Assembly (NCBI GenBank): GCA_009746045.1
Contig: RPFO01000156.1
Coordinates: forward strand, 6,226,947 to 6,290,946
Direction of reading: 5' to 3'
Source of the DNA: Mesostigma viride
Lineage: Eukaryota > Streptophyta > Mesostigmatophyceae > Mesostigmatales > Mesostigmataceae
Length of the DNA: 64,000 nucleotides
Part shown: positions 21,124-32,625 of the stretch, piece after piece
Position numbering within the stretch: position 1 is the stretch's first letter
Layout of the letters: each line of letters opens with the position of its first letter
Made by a program: the position numbers and the translations under genes
Notes under the pieces: model-generated
What the model was told of the DNA's origin: nothing
The model's input: only the letters and a program-made list of their open reading frames with translations
Database searches by the model: none

Positions 21124-21249
21124 ATCCTCAGCTAGGGCCAATAACCGGCGGTACGTGGTGTCACGCAATCCCTAGCCGGGGCTCCCTGGCCGGGGACCCC
21201 CCACAAAAAGTACGAGCTCTAATGTCGCGGGCGAAGCCCGCAAACCTTG
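21124..21249 (+). mobile_element. Helitron-like 3'-end fragment, joined head-to-tail to the next copy
   Basis: Carries only the last ~110 bp of the ~900-bp repeat: CGTGGTGTCACGCAATCCC through the GCGGGC-GAA-GCCCGC hairpin and the terminal CCTTG, followed directly by TCAACATATA, the 5' end of the next copy. Confidence 0.6.
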
Positions 21250-22188
21250 TCAACATATATACTACATGCAATACTTAATGTTCACGCAGCCGTGGCACAC
21301 ATTTAGCTAACACTCTTTCGAACGGCTTTCGGCTCCAGCCACTCAGCGGCGCGACTTACAGTCCGCTTGACGAATGAGCTGCGCGTAATTTCATTGCGAC
21401 CAATCACGAAAAGGTCAAATCAACGGCGTCCATATTATCACGGTTTTCGTGCGTTACAACCAGATGGATGAGCCATTTGGCAGAGGTCTGTTCGCGCAAA
21501 TTGCTCTTTAGTACTAGAAAACTCTGCGATGTCATGTGTTCGTGAGCTCCAGATATAACCGTCGCAAACTTTTGGGCTGTGGGACCAAACTTTCCATTAA
21601 CGAACCAGTTACAAACGCGCAGGAAGATCACACGTGGATTTTCCTCTGCTCCACCGCCTGTAAGCGATTTTCCCTGCTGTCTGTGGGGTTGGCGAGGTCA
21701 CTCATCCCCGCGCGCATCGCGCTCCCGTGCAGGCGTAGCAGTCAATCTGGAGCTTGAGCTCCGCAAGTAGTTCGCGAGCTCCGTCCACTGCGCGGTTGCG
21801 CAATTTGTCCCTTCGTAGCAATGTACATATTGTGCAACTTCTACAATTTTTGCTTGGGTTGACTTCAGGCGCTGAGGCACACGTCATTACATGCGAGTTC
21901 TTAAGTTTCCAGGCTCGAATCTTGCTAGGTTTTTCTTTTTTCTTTTTTTTTCTCCGCCCTTTTGCCAACCTCCATGATTGTGGTCGAAACCCTAGTAAGA
22001 GACTCTAGATTCTAGTATCAAAGAGACAACCATACTAAAGGTAGCGCGCGCTCCATGGCGAGGCTAGCGCCACCTGGCCCTCGGCGGCGGGACGTGGTGT
22101 CACGCAATCCCTAGCAGGGGCTCCCTGGCCAGGGACCGGCCACAAAAAGTACGAGCTCTAATGTCGCGGGCGAAGCCCGCAAAACTTG
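21250..22188 (+). mobile_element. Helitron-like non-autonomous element, copy A
   Basis: Begins TCAACATATATACTA and ends with a 6-bp GC hairpin (GCGGGC, loop GAA, GCCCGC), four A and CTTG, followed by T. Copies B (30123-31017) and C (31732-32625, inverted) share both ends and most of the interior, including CGAACGGCTTTCGGCTCCAGC near the 5' end. A 5' TC, a 3' hairpin a few bases before a CT-initial end, insertion before T and no terminal inverted repeats fit Helitrons, although CTTG departs from the usual CTRR. No Rep/helicase coding is seen. Confidence 0.6.
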
Positions 22189-22284
22189 TTCAACTAACTA
22201 ACATGTTAGATTCTGTATTCGGAATTTACTGTCTTTATTCGGTATTCGATACGGCCAGGCGTCAACGTTTCGAATATATTATAT

Positions 22285-22498
22285 ATAGCTGTTTCCGGCC
22301 CCGGCCACCGTCTAGGTCATCTAGTCGCTCTACACGTAAGCCAGCCATAATTTCAATGCACAAGGCTACACCTTTCCATCTCCATTCATATTCATCATCC
22401 TGAACGACTTGAAAACGCGGACAAGATAACGGCAGCCGGCTCGAACTACCATGGTCCGGATTCTCCCGATTTCTGGCCTGCGCTGGTTGTCTCCTTGA
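22285..22498 (+). repeat. Short interspersed repeat ending GTTGTCTCCTTG
   Basis: About 214 bp: CTGTTTCCGGCCCC...TAGGTCATCTAGTCGC...ACGGCAGCCGGCTCGAACTACC...GGTTGTCTCCTTG, followed by an ATA/AAT-rich tail. It is matched nearly end to end at 59011-59224 and in part at 59760-60033. The final 12-38 bases also occur alone at several places. No tRNA-like promoter is evident, so it could be a LINE 3' end or a SINE. Confidence 0.65.
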
Positions 22499-22559
22499 TA
22501 ATAATAAAAATAAAAAATAAAAATTTTATTATTTTTATTATTATTATTATTACTTTTTT

Positions 22560-23799
22560 TTTTTTTTTTTTTGTTGTTGTTGTTGTTGTCGTTGTTGTTG
22601 TGGTGGTGGTGGCGGTGGTGGTGGTGGTGGTGGTGGTGGTGGTGGTGGTGGTGGTGGTGGTGGTGGTCAGGTGGTGGTGGTGGTGGTGGTGGTGGTGGTG
22701 GTGGTGGTGGTGGTGGTGGTGGTGGTGGTGGTGGTGGTGGTGGTGGTGGTGGTGGTGGTGGTGGTGGTGGTGGTGGTGGTGGTGGTGGTGGTGGTGGTGG
22801 TGGTGGTGGTGGTGGTGGTGGTGGTGGTGGTGGTGGTGGTGGTGGTGGTGGTGGTGGTGGTGGTGGTGGTGGTGGTGGTGGTGGTGGTGGTGGTGGTGGT
22901 GGTGGTGGTGGTGGTGGTGGTGGTGGTGGTGGTGGTGGTGGTGGTGGTGGTGGTGGTGGTGGTGGTGGTGGTGGTGGTGGTGGTGGTGGTGGTGGTGGTG
23001 GTGGTGGTGGTGGTGGTGGTGGTGGTGGTGGTGGTGGTGGTGGTGGTGGTGTGGTGGTGGTGGTGGTGGTGGTGGTGGTGTGGTGGTGGTGGTGGTGGTG
23101 GTGGTGGTGGTGGTGGTGGTGGTGGTGGTGGTGGTGGTGTGGTGGTGGTGGTGGTGGTGGTGGTGGTGGTGGTGGTGGTGGTGGTGGTGGTGGTGGTGGT
23201 GGTGGTGGTGGTGGTGGTGGTGGTGGTGGTGGTGGTGGTGGTGGTGGTGGTGGTGGTGGTGGTGGTGGTGGTGGTGGTGGTGGTGGTGGTGGTGGTGGTG
23301 GTGGTGGTGGTGGTGGTGGTGGTGGTGGTGGTGGTGGTGGTGGTGGTGGTGGTGGTGGTGGTGGTGGTGGTGGTGGTGGTGGTGGTGGTGGTGGTGGTGG
23401 TGGTGGTGGTGGTGGTGGTGGTGGTGTGGTGGTGGTGGTGGTGGTGGTGGTGGTGGTGGTGGTGGTGGTGGTGGTGGTGGTGGTGGTGGTGGTGGTGGTG
23501 GTGGTGGTGGTGGTGGTGGTGGTGGTGGTGGTGGTGGTGGTGGTGTGGTGGTGGTGGTGGTGGTGGTGGTGGTGGTGGTGGTGGTGGTGGTGGTGGTGGT
23601 GGTGGTGGTGGTGGTGGTGGTGGTGGTGGTGGGTGGTGGTGGTGGTGGTGGTGGTGGTGGTGGTGGTGGTGGTGGTGGTGGTGGTGGTGGTGGTGGTGGT
23701 GGTGGTGGTGGTGGTGGTGGTGGTGGTGGTGGTGGTGGTGGTGGTGGTGGTGGTGGTGGTGGTGGTGGTGGTGGTGGTGGTGGTGGTGGTGGTGGTGGA
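22560..23799. repeat. 1.2-kb GGT trinucleotide array
   Basis: A T-run and GTT repeats (22551-22600) pass into (GGT)n from about 22608 to 23799, interrupted by one CAG-type break near 22667 and a few single-base slips (for example 23051, 23080, 23140, 23426, 23545, 23632). The slips change the reading frame, so long Val, Gly, Trp, Thr, Pro or His frames across it are artefacts. One strand is strongly G-rich and could form G-quadruplex or triplex DNA. It lies inside LINE debris. Confidence 0.95.
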
Positions 23800-23854
23800 A
23801 AGGGGCTGTGCCCAAAGCCTATTGTACTGCGAGGCCGCGAGGGTGTGCCCTAGC

Positions 23855-24846
23855 TTACCGGGCGCCCTCCATACCCGGGACGTGCGTTGACGATGATGAT
23901 GCAGCTGGGGCGTGCCTGGGACGGCCCGGCTTGTGCCGCTTGTTAGGAGCCTGCACATCCGTGCGCTGCCCGTCGATGAAGAGCACGGGGGTGTCGTTGA
24001 CGAGGCGGACGTAGACCTTGCGAATGCCATATCGCGCCTGGCCTGGACCGCCGCGTCGCTGCCCAGCAAACCTTTCTTGATGACGAGCTGGGCCGGGGAG
24101 AGTAGGTCGTCGAGGCTCGGCGCGTTTCTCCCGCCCAGGATCGAGCTTGCGGGCCTGTAGTACTTTCACCTTGCTGGCCACATTCGCGAAGGTCACCCGG
24201 ATGGGGCCAGGCTGGCCCGCCATCCAGGCTGCCGACTCAATGCGGATGCGTTCGTTGCCCAAACACAACCGGCCCACAATGAGGCTGTGGTGCAGGCGTT
24301 GTGCTAGCATCAGGTCCGTTTCTGGGTGCTGCGCGACCTCGAAATACCGGACCACTATACTGCGTGAGCGTTGGTCCTCCTCGACAGCGGTCTTGTGGGC
24401 TGCAGCCCCCCTTCCGGCGCGGCATCCGCCATCAGGTTGGCAATGTCCGTCTGCTTCACCATGGTAGCGTAGCTGGTAGGCCGGTGCGGGGGCGGCTGGC
24501 TGGGGCGAGCTGGCCAGGGCGGGCTTTACCTCGGCCATGCTGTCCAGATCGAGTGGAGCTCAGCTATGTCCTGACGTATAGCAGTGGACAGGGCGCCGAG
24601 CTGGGCTGCCATGTCTTCGACTTTCTTGTTGAGCTGGAGCAGGTCTGCTTCCGGCCGGGGAAGTAATACCTAGGGGTGTTGGCGGAGCCCTGCTCGGCGC
24701 CCTCGAAAGCGGCAATGAGTGCCCGGAGGCAAGGGGTCTGCGCGTAGCTCAGGAAAACAGAAAGGCGAAGCCGGGGCTCGTCCATCTCGGCAAGCTCGTC
24801 CACTGAAATGGTCTCGCCAGACGTGCCGTCCATGCCCATGACCTGA
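23855..24846 (-). pseudogene. LINE ORF1-like protein, inverted and damaged
   Basis: Read on the minus strand. An N-terminal segment begins MGMDGTSGETISVDELAEMDEP near 24846. After frame changes near 24660 and 24540 there is a helical segment, then RSIVVRYFEVAQHPETDLMLAQ, GQPGPIRVTFANVASKVKVLQARK and a final RKVYVRLVN...LFIDGQR. The order (V-V-R-x-F, helix, PIRVTF, K-rich helix, final short strand) is the C-terminal region of L1-type ORF1 proteins, but from a different family than the copies at 15, 19 and 62 kb, because the DLTxxQ...LWP block is not kept. Its 3' side runs into the GGT array. Confidence 0.6.
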
Positions 24847-24962
24847 CTTTGCAAAAATATGGACGTTGGACCCCCCTGCCAGGGTGCCAAAGTTGCTAAA
24901 AATAGCATTCTAAACTACCTATTGGCAGTTTGACTCCAATATTGATCATCTCCAAATGAAGT

Positions 24963-25590
24963 GTGGTGGGGCTGCAAACATGCATGCCACCCAAATACGT
25001 CATGTTTAGCATGTGGACACCAAGTTTGGATATGACGCCATATCATTCAGCCATAAACAGTGACGTTTGCAAGCTTGCGGAAAAAGGTGAAAATAATGTT
25101 TTTTTTCAGATTATCATGCCATGTACTTCAGATTACAGTGCGCAATGGGGCTGCAAACATGCATGCCACCCAAATACATCATGTTCAGCATGTCCACCAA
25201 CTTTGGATAAGGTCCCATGTTATTTATCCATAAAACAGTGACATTTGCAAGCAGAAAAAGGTGAAAATCACGGTTTTTACATATTATCAGGCCATTTACT
25301 TCACGTGCATGGTTTGAAATAGGGCTGCAAACATTCATGCCACCCAAATACATCATGTTCAGCATGTCCACCAACTTTGGACATGATCCCATGTCGTTTA
25401 GCCATAAGATAGTGACGTTTGCAAGCAGAAAAAAGGTAAAATTCAGAGCGTTTACACATTATCATGCCATTTACTTCAGATTTCTAGTGTATGAACTGGA
25501 CTGCAAACATGTGCACATGCAACCCAGATGCATCATGTTTAGCATGTCCACCAACTTTGGATATGAGCCATGTCATTAAGCCATAAACAC
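24963..25590 (+). repeat. Minisatellite, ~180-bp unit, about 3.5 copies
   Basis: Units start near 24967, 25145, 25321 and 25497 with GGGCTGCAAACATGCATGCC or close variants, then ACCCAAATACATCATGTTCAGC, GTCCACCAACTTTGGA and AAAAAGGTGAAAAT. The last unit is partial and more diverged. Open frames inside it reflect the repeat. Confidence 0.85.
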
Positions 25591-25744
25591 ATCACCTTGA
25601 AATGGCCGCTTTTTTTACATAAACTGCCGAGCGAACAACAAGGTGCAATACACCAGTGACAGGCTGGCACATGTCACCTGGCATCCATGTACGCTCACGT
25701 CATGACATCGGCATATCCCAGTTCTACATCTTTTGCGTTTCCCA

Positions 25745-26900
25745 CCCATGCAGTCACCCACCCATGCAGCCAAGAGCCACGCACCTGAACACCCACCCAT
25801 TCACAAGACTAAAACACTCACGCGCCTGGGCACCCAGCCACCCACCCCTCCACCCACCCACTGACCCACCCACCCACCCAGCCATGCCCTTACTAACCCA
25901 CCCTATCTCAGCACTCGTGCACCCGGGCACCCAGCCACCTACCAACCCACTGGGACATCCACCCACCGAGCCAGCCACCTGCGCAACCCACCCAAACTAG
26001 TAGTAGGTAATAAGGAGGCAATCCCCCATCCATTATAGCCAGCCACCCAACCACCTGACCGCCCAGCCAGCTGGCCCAATGTCCACTACCTAGCCTCCCA
26101 CTCTTGACCCACCCACTCACACTAACCCACTCAACCACTCCCTCCCCCCACACCCTTATACCTACTGACCCACCCACTCACCCACCCACACATGCATTCT
26201 TTCAGCCAGCCATACACACACCTCACCCCCAACCTGCACAGCCCTTCACTCGCGATACGTGAGTCAATCCCAACCACAAACCAATCCACGCATTCATATA
26301 TGCGCGCCCCCCCACCCATCTACCCACCGGCCTGTTCGCCCACACACAAACTTCTCATCACCTACGCATCCACCGCCACCGAGTCCACCGATGGCCCACC
26401 ACCAACCCACCCACCCGCATCCCTAACCATCATATTAAGCACTAACTAGCCCACCACCCTCAAACCCATGCAAGTGTTTCAGTCACGCACTTAGAAGATC
26501 AACAAGTCAACCATTTAGAGAAGTCCCCAAAGCCTGTCAATCACCCAGCCACCCGGCCATCCACCTATAACCAACCACCCTTGCACTCATCCACCCACCA
26601 TAACCAGCCACCCAAACACCCTGCACCCACCCACCCTCTCCAACTACCTGAGCTCCTAGCTACTTGGCCAGCCACTTACCCAGGCATTCACCTTTCACCC
26701 AGCCACCTGCCCAACCCACGCACCTCTAGCCAGGCATTCATTGAAGCATCTAGCCTGAGCCACCCAATCAAGACTCCCTGGGCAACCAACTAAACAACTA
26801 ACTGACCACCCAGCTACACAACCACCTAAACTGCACCCACCATCCAACCACCCAATCACCTAACCACCCAACACCCAAACCAACCAGGCATGTGCCCGCC
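25745..26900 (+). repeat. Cryptic CCCA/CCAC low-complexity DNA
   Basis: A C/A-rich plus strand dominated by CCCACCCA, CCAGCCA and CAACCACC without a fixed period. It gives Pro/His/Thr-rich frames on one strand and Gly/Trp-rich frames on the other. No gene signal. Confidence 0.8.
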
Positions 26901-29900
26901 ATTTCGCGCTTCCACGTCTGCACCATACACGCAAACCCCATACACGCTCCAGTCACCTAGCCAGCCAGTGCATGCCCAGCCAGCCACCTGGCTGCCAAAC
27001 TCACGCATGAAGGCAATCTCAGCCATGAATAACCTCACCTTGCGTCACTTGCATTGCCAGGGTAATTTGCATGTGGCAGTTTCCATGTTGTTGTGAACAA
27101 CTGAAAAGGCTCTTTCTTCGCAGAAATGAATGAGCCAACGTTCAAACAACGTTCTCCTATCCCTCTATAATACAGTCTTTAAACTAGAAAGGCAAGGGTA
27201 AATATCTGAACAAGGTGGCCATGATCACAGCACAATGCCCTTGAGAAAGTCTTCATAATCAGCTATCTACCCTTTGAGAAGCTGCCTTGTGTTGGCAGCG
27301 ATTCTGGGCCCTCTAGCTCGCTTAGCTCGCCTAATCTGCGCTTCTTCATTGGCGCCGGCAGATGCGAAGCTTGAGCCCATCGTGTCGTGGGCGAGGTCGT
27401 CTGCCCGACCCATCACAACTCCAAACCGTTTGGCCGACAAATTAAAAACGATGCCCCCCTTTTTCTTTGTTGCTTGGCGTTAATAGAAAATGAACTCGCA
27501 CGGGGAAAATTGCTGGAAAGAGCTTTATACAGGCATTATAAGCAGTTTTTCGCAGCTTTTCCCACGCATACCCCACATCCAGAAGACCATTAGCGACCTT
27601 TATGCGGAATCTTGGGCACGCCATGTGTCCTGCTGGCTCATTGCCGCAGGCTGGGCAGTATAGGAAGGTCGGGCATAGTCTAATTAGTCATTTATCTGCC
27701 GACAAAGATATGCATGCCATGACGCAAGAACCAGACGGATTTCGCACCCCTTTGCACATATTCAGGGTGATATTCATTTCTACGCATCATTTCGCAAAAG
27801 TAGACAGTAGCTATCCTCAAAACTACTAATACCAGCTATGGTTAAGCGTACGCGACAACTTATGCATCCTACACAGTTTCCCTTGTGACGAAATATTGCA
27901 TTCGCAAGTCAGAAATCTGCATTTGGCCGCGCGAACCCTGAAAATCTGTTTACTAATTCTCATGGCAAATCAAGCCCACTGAACTGCACGACCAAAACTT
28001 CATGGGATATGTCAACCAAGATGTGAGGAATAACTTACCCAAGCGTCACTCCAATCCATCCACGGCATTTTCTACACTGCCACGTCGAACCCGACCGCCA
28101 TTGTTGGCCCCGCCGTGCTCCCACATGTGAAAAAAAGCCGCGACGGTGCGAGATCTCGCGCGAAAAAGCTTCACTAGTTTCCGCGCACAACGGGCACAGC
28201 GCCGCTCCATATGATAGATTTTTGAAAAAGATCACCGGGTGATGTTTACAAAAACTCGCTGCTTGAAAAAGCTCCTTGGAAACGGCTGCTGAGTGCTGAT
28301 ATACGAAGGCAAAATGCAAAAAGTTAAAACGTTAGCCGCCGACAATCTGGAGCGTCCGATGATGGATCCAACGGACGCGATAAACCCGCTAAGTTAGCGG
28401 CTCGGGTCGTCCGTACAAATACTAAATCACCAAACAACCAATACAAAACAAGCAAACTACGGAAAACAAACGGCCTTCGGCCCCAACGGTCACAAATCCA
28501 ACGGAAACGACCCGAAATCGATACAGTAAGACCACCGAAACGACGCAGCCGCAGGCCACGCCGCCGGACGAAAAACAAAGTGACGTGCTCCGCGAGCAAT
28601 TTTCTGGCTGGCGATGGCAGGAAACGTACGCTAGAAAATTGGGATGGGGAATGCGCAGCCATGGTTTTATACGTCAAAATTTTATGTTTGAAGAGCAAGT
28701 ACAAAATTTTCTGAGCTGGAGGTGCGTCAACGGAGTGATACCTGCGTGGGAGAGGTCCGCGTCGCTATGGCGACCTGGAAATGGAATGTCGTTGTAGATT
28801 TAGGTATTCTATTATAGGAATTTAGGTATAGTATCATGCTTAATTGCTTTACGTACTGGGTGCCTAGTAAAATCAGTTTGCTGTTCGTGGAAGGCGTGGG
28901 GTGGGGCCGACGAGTTTCTGGTGTCATCATATTGGAAAGAACGCTGGATTTTTTGCCACGGGACGTAACTGGCGATGCCGATGGTGAGGCGTACTACCTA
29001 CCGGGGTACTACCTGCTCTCTTTCTGATGCATTTTCATGGTTGCGTTCTTTCCTTTTCACCGAATCCACCTAGTCGCAGCAAAGACATAGCGTAGCGTTG
29101 CGTTTTATTTTCTTAGCCGTGCAGGACGCCATCTTCATGGTCCTTCGAATGTCCGTTAACGTCCGTTCGGTTGCCCAAGGATCTGTGATGCTTTTTTCTG
29201 GAATATACTGGGCTTGGAAAGCCCCTCTGGATGCTTGCCTGGTCACGGGTTTGGGGCGTCATTTACATTCATGGTGCTTTCTGCGTAAGCTGACTGGCTT
29301 CGCACGTGGATTTTCACTGGACTGAAGAGCGCGTCTGCTAGCATGTTTACGTGGTGTATAAGGTGATCAATCAACTATTTGTTTATAGCAGGTGTGACAA
29401 TAGAAGGTGTGTTATATATTTCTTCATCAAGCATGTCAAAAGTAATCTCCACTCGCTTACAACCTGAATTTTGCTTTGCTGGGTCTGCTGTGTTTGTGTC
29501 TCACTGTGCAGGCTATCCCCTTGGTTGATCAACCAGGTGCTTTTTGGTGGCAGCGGGGCCATATACTCTTCTTGGCGTTTTTCATCCATGGCATGTCAAC
29601 GGCAACGCATGCATGCCAGCCCCTAAACAAGAAAACACTAAACCAAAGAATGGAATTCAGGGCATGGTCATGAGCAGGGTAACAGCAGCATTAATATTAA
29701 ATGGGCATGATGTCAACAGGAAAACACTAAGTCACGTGAGGAAACAGCCTGGACGTGGCCGTGTGCCAAATTACTTTGTGTAGTCCGCGCATTTCCGGCG
29801 CAAGTCGCCGGCCGGACCTTGTGACAGCGCCAGAATCATGATTAACATTGTATTTTGTAGGTAGAAAAATGTCTGTGGAGACGCTGTGCGTCGCGCTTAA

Positions 29901-30122
29901 ATATTTTAATATAATTTTAATGAAAAGTTTGAAAATTTTCGTAAACCTTACCTAAGCTTAGCCGCTAGGCGGCTAAGCTTAGCCAACTGACATGTGCACA
30001 TCGATATAGTCTCAAAAAAAAAAATCTGCTGATAAAGCCTGGGTAAAGCGTGGATAAAGTACATTCGTACTCCCTAGTTCCTCGCACGGATAAAGTAAGG
30101 AATAATTGCTGAAAGTCCATAA
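26901..30122. other. Three kilobases with no supported gene
   Basis: Mixed-composition DNA with only short, ill-supported frames. The clearest structure is a perfect 14-bp inverted repeat at 29952-29965 and 29969-29982 (CTAAGCTTAGCCGC, loop TAG) just before Helitron-like copy B. A minus-strand frame at 28035-28319 has two C-x2-C pairs and a GTAAGT after it but no ATG. Confidence 0.6.
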
Positions 30123-31017
30123 TCAACATATATACTAAAGCTTGTAAAACGCAGCCTTGGCACAATTTTAGCTAACACTCTTTCGAACGGCTTTAGGCTC
30201 CAGCCACTCAGCGGCGCGACTTACAGTCCGCTTGACGAATGAGCTGCGCGAAATTTCGTTGCGACCAATCACGAAAAGGTCAAACCACGGCATCCATATT
30301 ATCACGGTTTTTGTGCGTTACATCCAGATGAGCCATTTGGCAGAGGTCCGTATGCCCAGATTGCGCCAGGAGCCAAACTCTGCGATGTCCTGTGTTTGCG
30401 AGCTCCAGACATAACCGTCGCAAACTTTTGGGCTGTTGGACCAAACTTTCTGTTGGCGAAATCCCGTTACAAACGCGCCGGAAGCTCACACGTGGATTTT
30501 CCTCTGCTCCACCGCCTGTAAGCGATTTTTCCCTGCTGTCTGCGGGGTTGGCGAGGTCACTCATCCCCGCGCGCATCGCGCTCCCGTGCAGGGGTAGCAG
30601 TCAATCTGGAGCTTGAACTCTGCAAGTAGTTCGCGAGCTCCGTCCACTGCGCGGTTGCGCAGTTTGTCCCTTTGTAGCAATGTACATATTGTTAAACTTC
30701 GCATCAAGTTGCTTACGTAGACTTCAGGCGCCAAGGCACAGCTCATCTTAGGTACGATAACTCGGGACGTACCAGGTTCGAGCCTTCATAGAGCTCCCCC
30801 ATAGCATGTCAGATTTTTTTCCTTCACCCTTTTGCCACTCCATGAATCTTGTGGTCGAAACTCTAAAGCTAGCGCGCGCTCCTTGGCGGGACTAGCGCCA
30901 CTTGGCACTCGACGGAGGTACGTGGTGACTCACATCTCCCTAGCCGGGGCTCCCTGGCCGGGGACCGGCCACAAAAAGTACAAGCTCTAATGTCGCGGGC
31001 GAAGCCCGCAAAACTTG
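30123..31017 (+). mobile_element. Helitron-like non-autonomous element, copy B
   Basis: About 895 bp from TCAACATATATACTAAAG to the GC hairpin and AAAACTTG, followed by T. It is collinear with copies A and C. The flanking string ATAATTGCTGAAAGTC occurs before it (about 30103) and after it (about 31056), so the host sequence is itself duplicated. Confidence 0.6.
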
Positions 31018-31731
31018 TTGGCTAATAAAAATATACGGTCCATTTCCCCGAAAAAATAATTGCTGAAAGTCTCCTGGCGGCTGGCTTCCCTGGCACATAC
31101 TGCTGCCTTCTAAAACTATCACCTATTACACTACGCACATGGGGTAACCAGCAGGTCGACGGATACGTGGTACCCCTTCACCTAACGATATTCCTATTGG
31201 TTAATAAAAAAATACCCGTTTACCCAGGAAAATAATTACTGAAACAGGGCTGAAAGTCTCTTTGTGATGCTTGGTCACTTTGTGATGCTGACTGGCCAGA
31301 AAGGGTCTACTGAGCCAGTGGATTTTAAAGCAAAAGCTCCAGAACCAACGGTGCAAGTGCACCATAATTATGCTGGACCCTGGAGCTTGAGTTGAGTTGA
31401 GTTGAGTTCTGTTGAGTTTATTCCCGCGCCGGCGTACCGACTGGGTTATAAATAGTGGACCCAACGGCTGGTCCACTCTGGAGCTTGCTGGAGTTGTTGT
31501 TGGTGTCCCACGCCGCCCGCCGGAGTTCAGTTGAGTTGATCATGATGATCAGGCATCAGGCATCATGAGTTGAGTTGAGTTGAGTTGACTTTACTCCCGC
31601 ACCGGAGTAAGAAGTTAGTATCATCAGTCATTTAAAGCTAGTTATTAGTTAGTTGTATCCCAGCAGAGTCAGAGTTTTAGAAGTTAGGGCCCGGCCGGCA
31701 GCGGAGTTATAGTCTTATAGACAAGTTTTGC
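31018..31731. other. Spacer between two inverted Helitron-like copies
   Basis: Contains two short runs of GAGTT repeats (about 31386-31420 and 31567-31590). Each is next to CCGCNCCGG, so read on the minus strand both look like short retroelement fragments with a CAACT tail. No gene is seen. Confidence 0.5.
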
Positions 31732-32625
31732 GGGCTTCGCCCGCGACATTAGAGCTTGTACTTTTTGTGGCCGGTCCCCGGCCAGGGAGCCCCGGCTAGG
31801 GACATGTGAGTCACCACGTACCTCCGTCGAGTGCCAAGTGGCGCTAGTCCCGCCAAGGAGCGCGCGCTAGCTTTAGAGTTTCGACCACAAGATTCATGGA
31901 GTTTGGCAAAAGTGAGAAGGAAAAAAATCCGAAATGCAATGGAAGGCCTATGACGGTTCGAACCCGGTACGTCACGGTTCATCGTATGATGAGGTGTGCC
32001 TTGACGCCTGAAGTCTACACACTGTGGGTTGGCAACCCACTTGTGTAGAAGTTTCACACTATTCACATTGCTTCAAAGGGACAAACTGCGCAACCGCGCA
32101 GTGGACGGAGCTCGCGAACTACTTGCGGAGTTCAAGCTCCAGATTGACTGCTACCCCTGCACGGGAGCGCGATGCGCGCGGGGATGAGTGACCTCGCCAA
32201 ACCCGCAGACAGCAGGGGGAAATCGCTTACAAGCGGTGGAGCAGAGGAAAATCCACGTGTGAGCTTCCTGCGCGTTTGTAACGGGATTTTGTCAATGGAA
32301 AGTTTGGTCCAACAGCCCAAAAGTTTGCGACGGTTATATCTGGAGCTCGCGAACACAGGAAATCGCAGCGTTTTCGAGTAGGAGCCATCTGGGCGTACGG
32401 ACCTCTGCCAAATGGCTCATCTGGATGTAACGCACAAAAACCCTGATAATATGGACGCCGTGGTTTGACCTTTTCGTGATTGGTCGCAACGAAATTTCGC
32501 GCAGCTCATTCGTCAAGCGGACTGTAAGTAGCGCCGCTGAGTGGCTGGAGCCGAAAGCCGTTCGAAAGAGTGTTAGCTAAAATTGTGCCAAGGCTGCGTT
32601 TTACAAGCTTTAGTATATATGTTGA
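31732..32625 (-). mobile_element. Helitron-like non-autonomous element, copy C
   Basis: The inverse of copies A and B. CAAGTTTT and the GC hairpin are at the left edge and the TCAACATATA end is at the right. Length is 894 bp. B and C face each other with their hairpin ends. Confidence 0.6.

Noticed and set aside
22366-24069. Open frames of poly-Val, poly-Gly, poly-Trp, poly-Thr, poly-Pro and poly-His
   Set aside because: All are readings of the GGT array; each single-base slip changes the residue, so there is no selected protein.
25656-27038. Pro/His/Thr-rich plus frames and Gly/Trp-rich minus frames
   Set aside because: Products of CCCA/CCAC low-complexity DNA with no splice or codon signal.
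28035-28319. Minus-strand frame with two C-x2-C pairs followed by GTAAGT
   Set aside because: It has no ATG, no matching downstream exon was found, and neighbouring DNA looks noncoding; an isolated internal exon cannot be supported.
21536-32516. Repeated short frames (MFASSRYNRRKLLGC-like) in three places
   Set aside because: They are the same stretch of the Helitron-like repeat copies A, B and C, are not conserved in frame, and have no start context.
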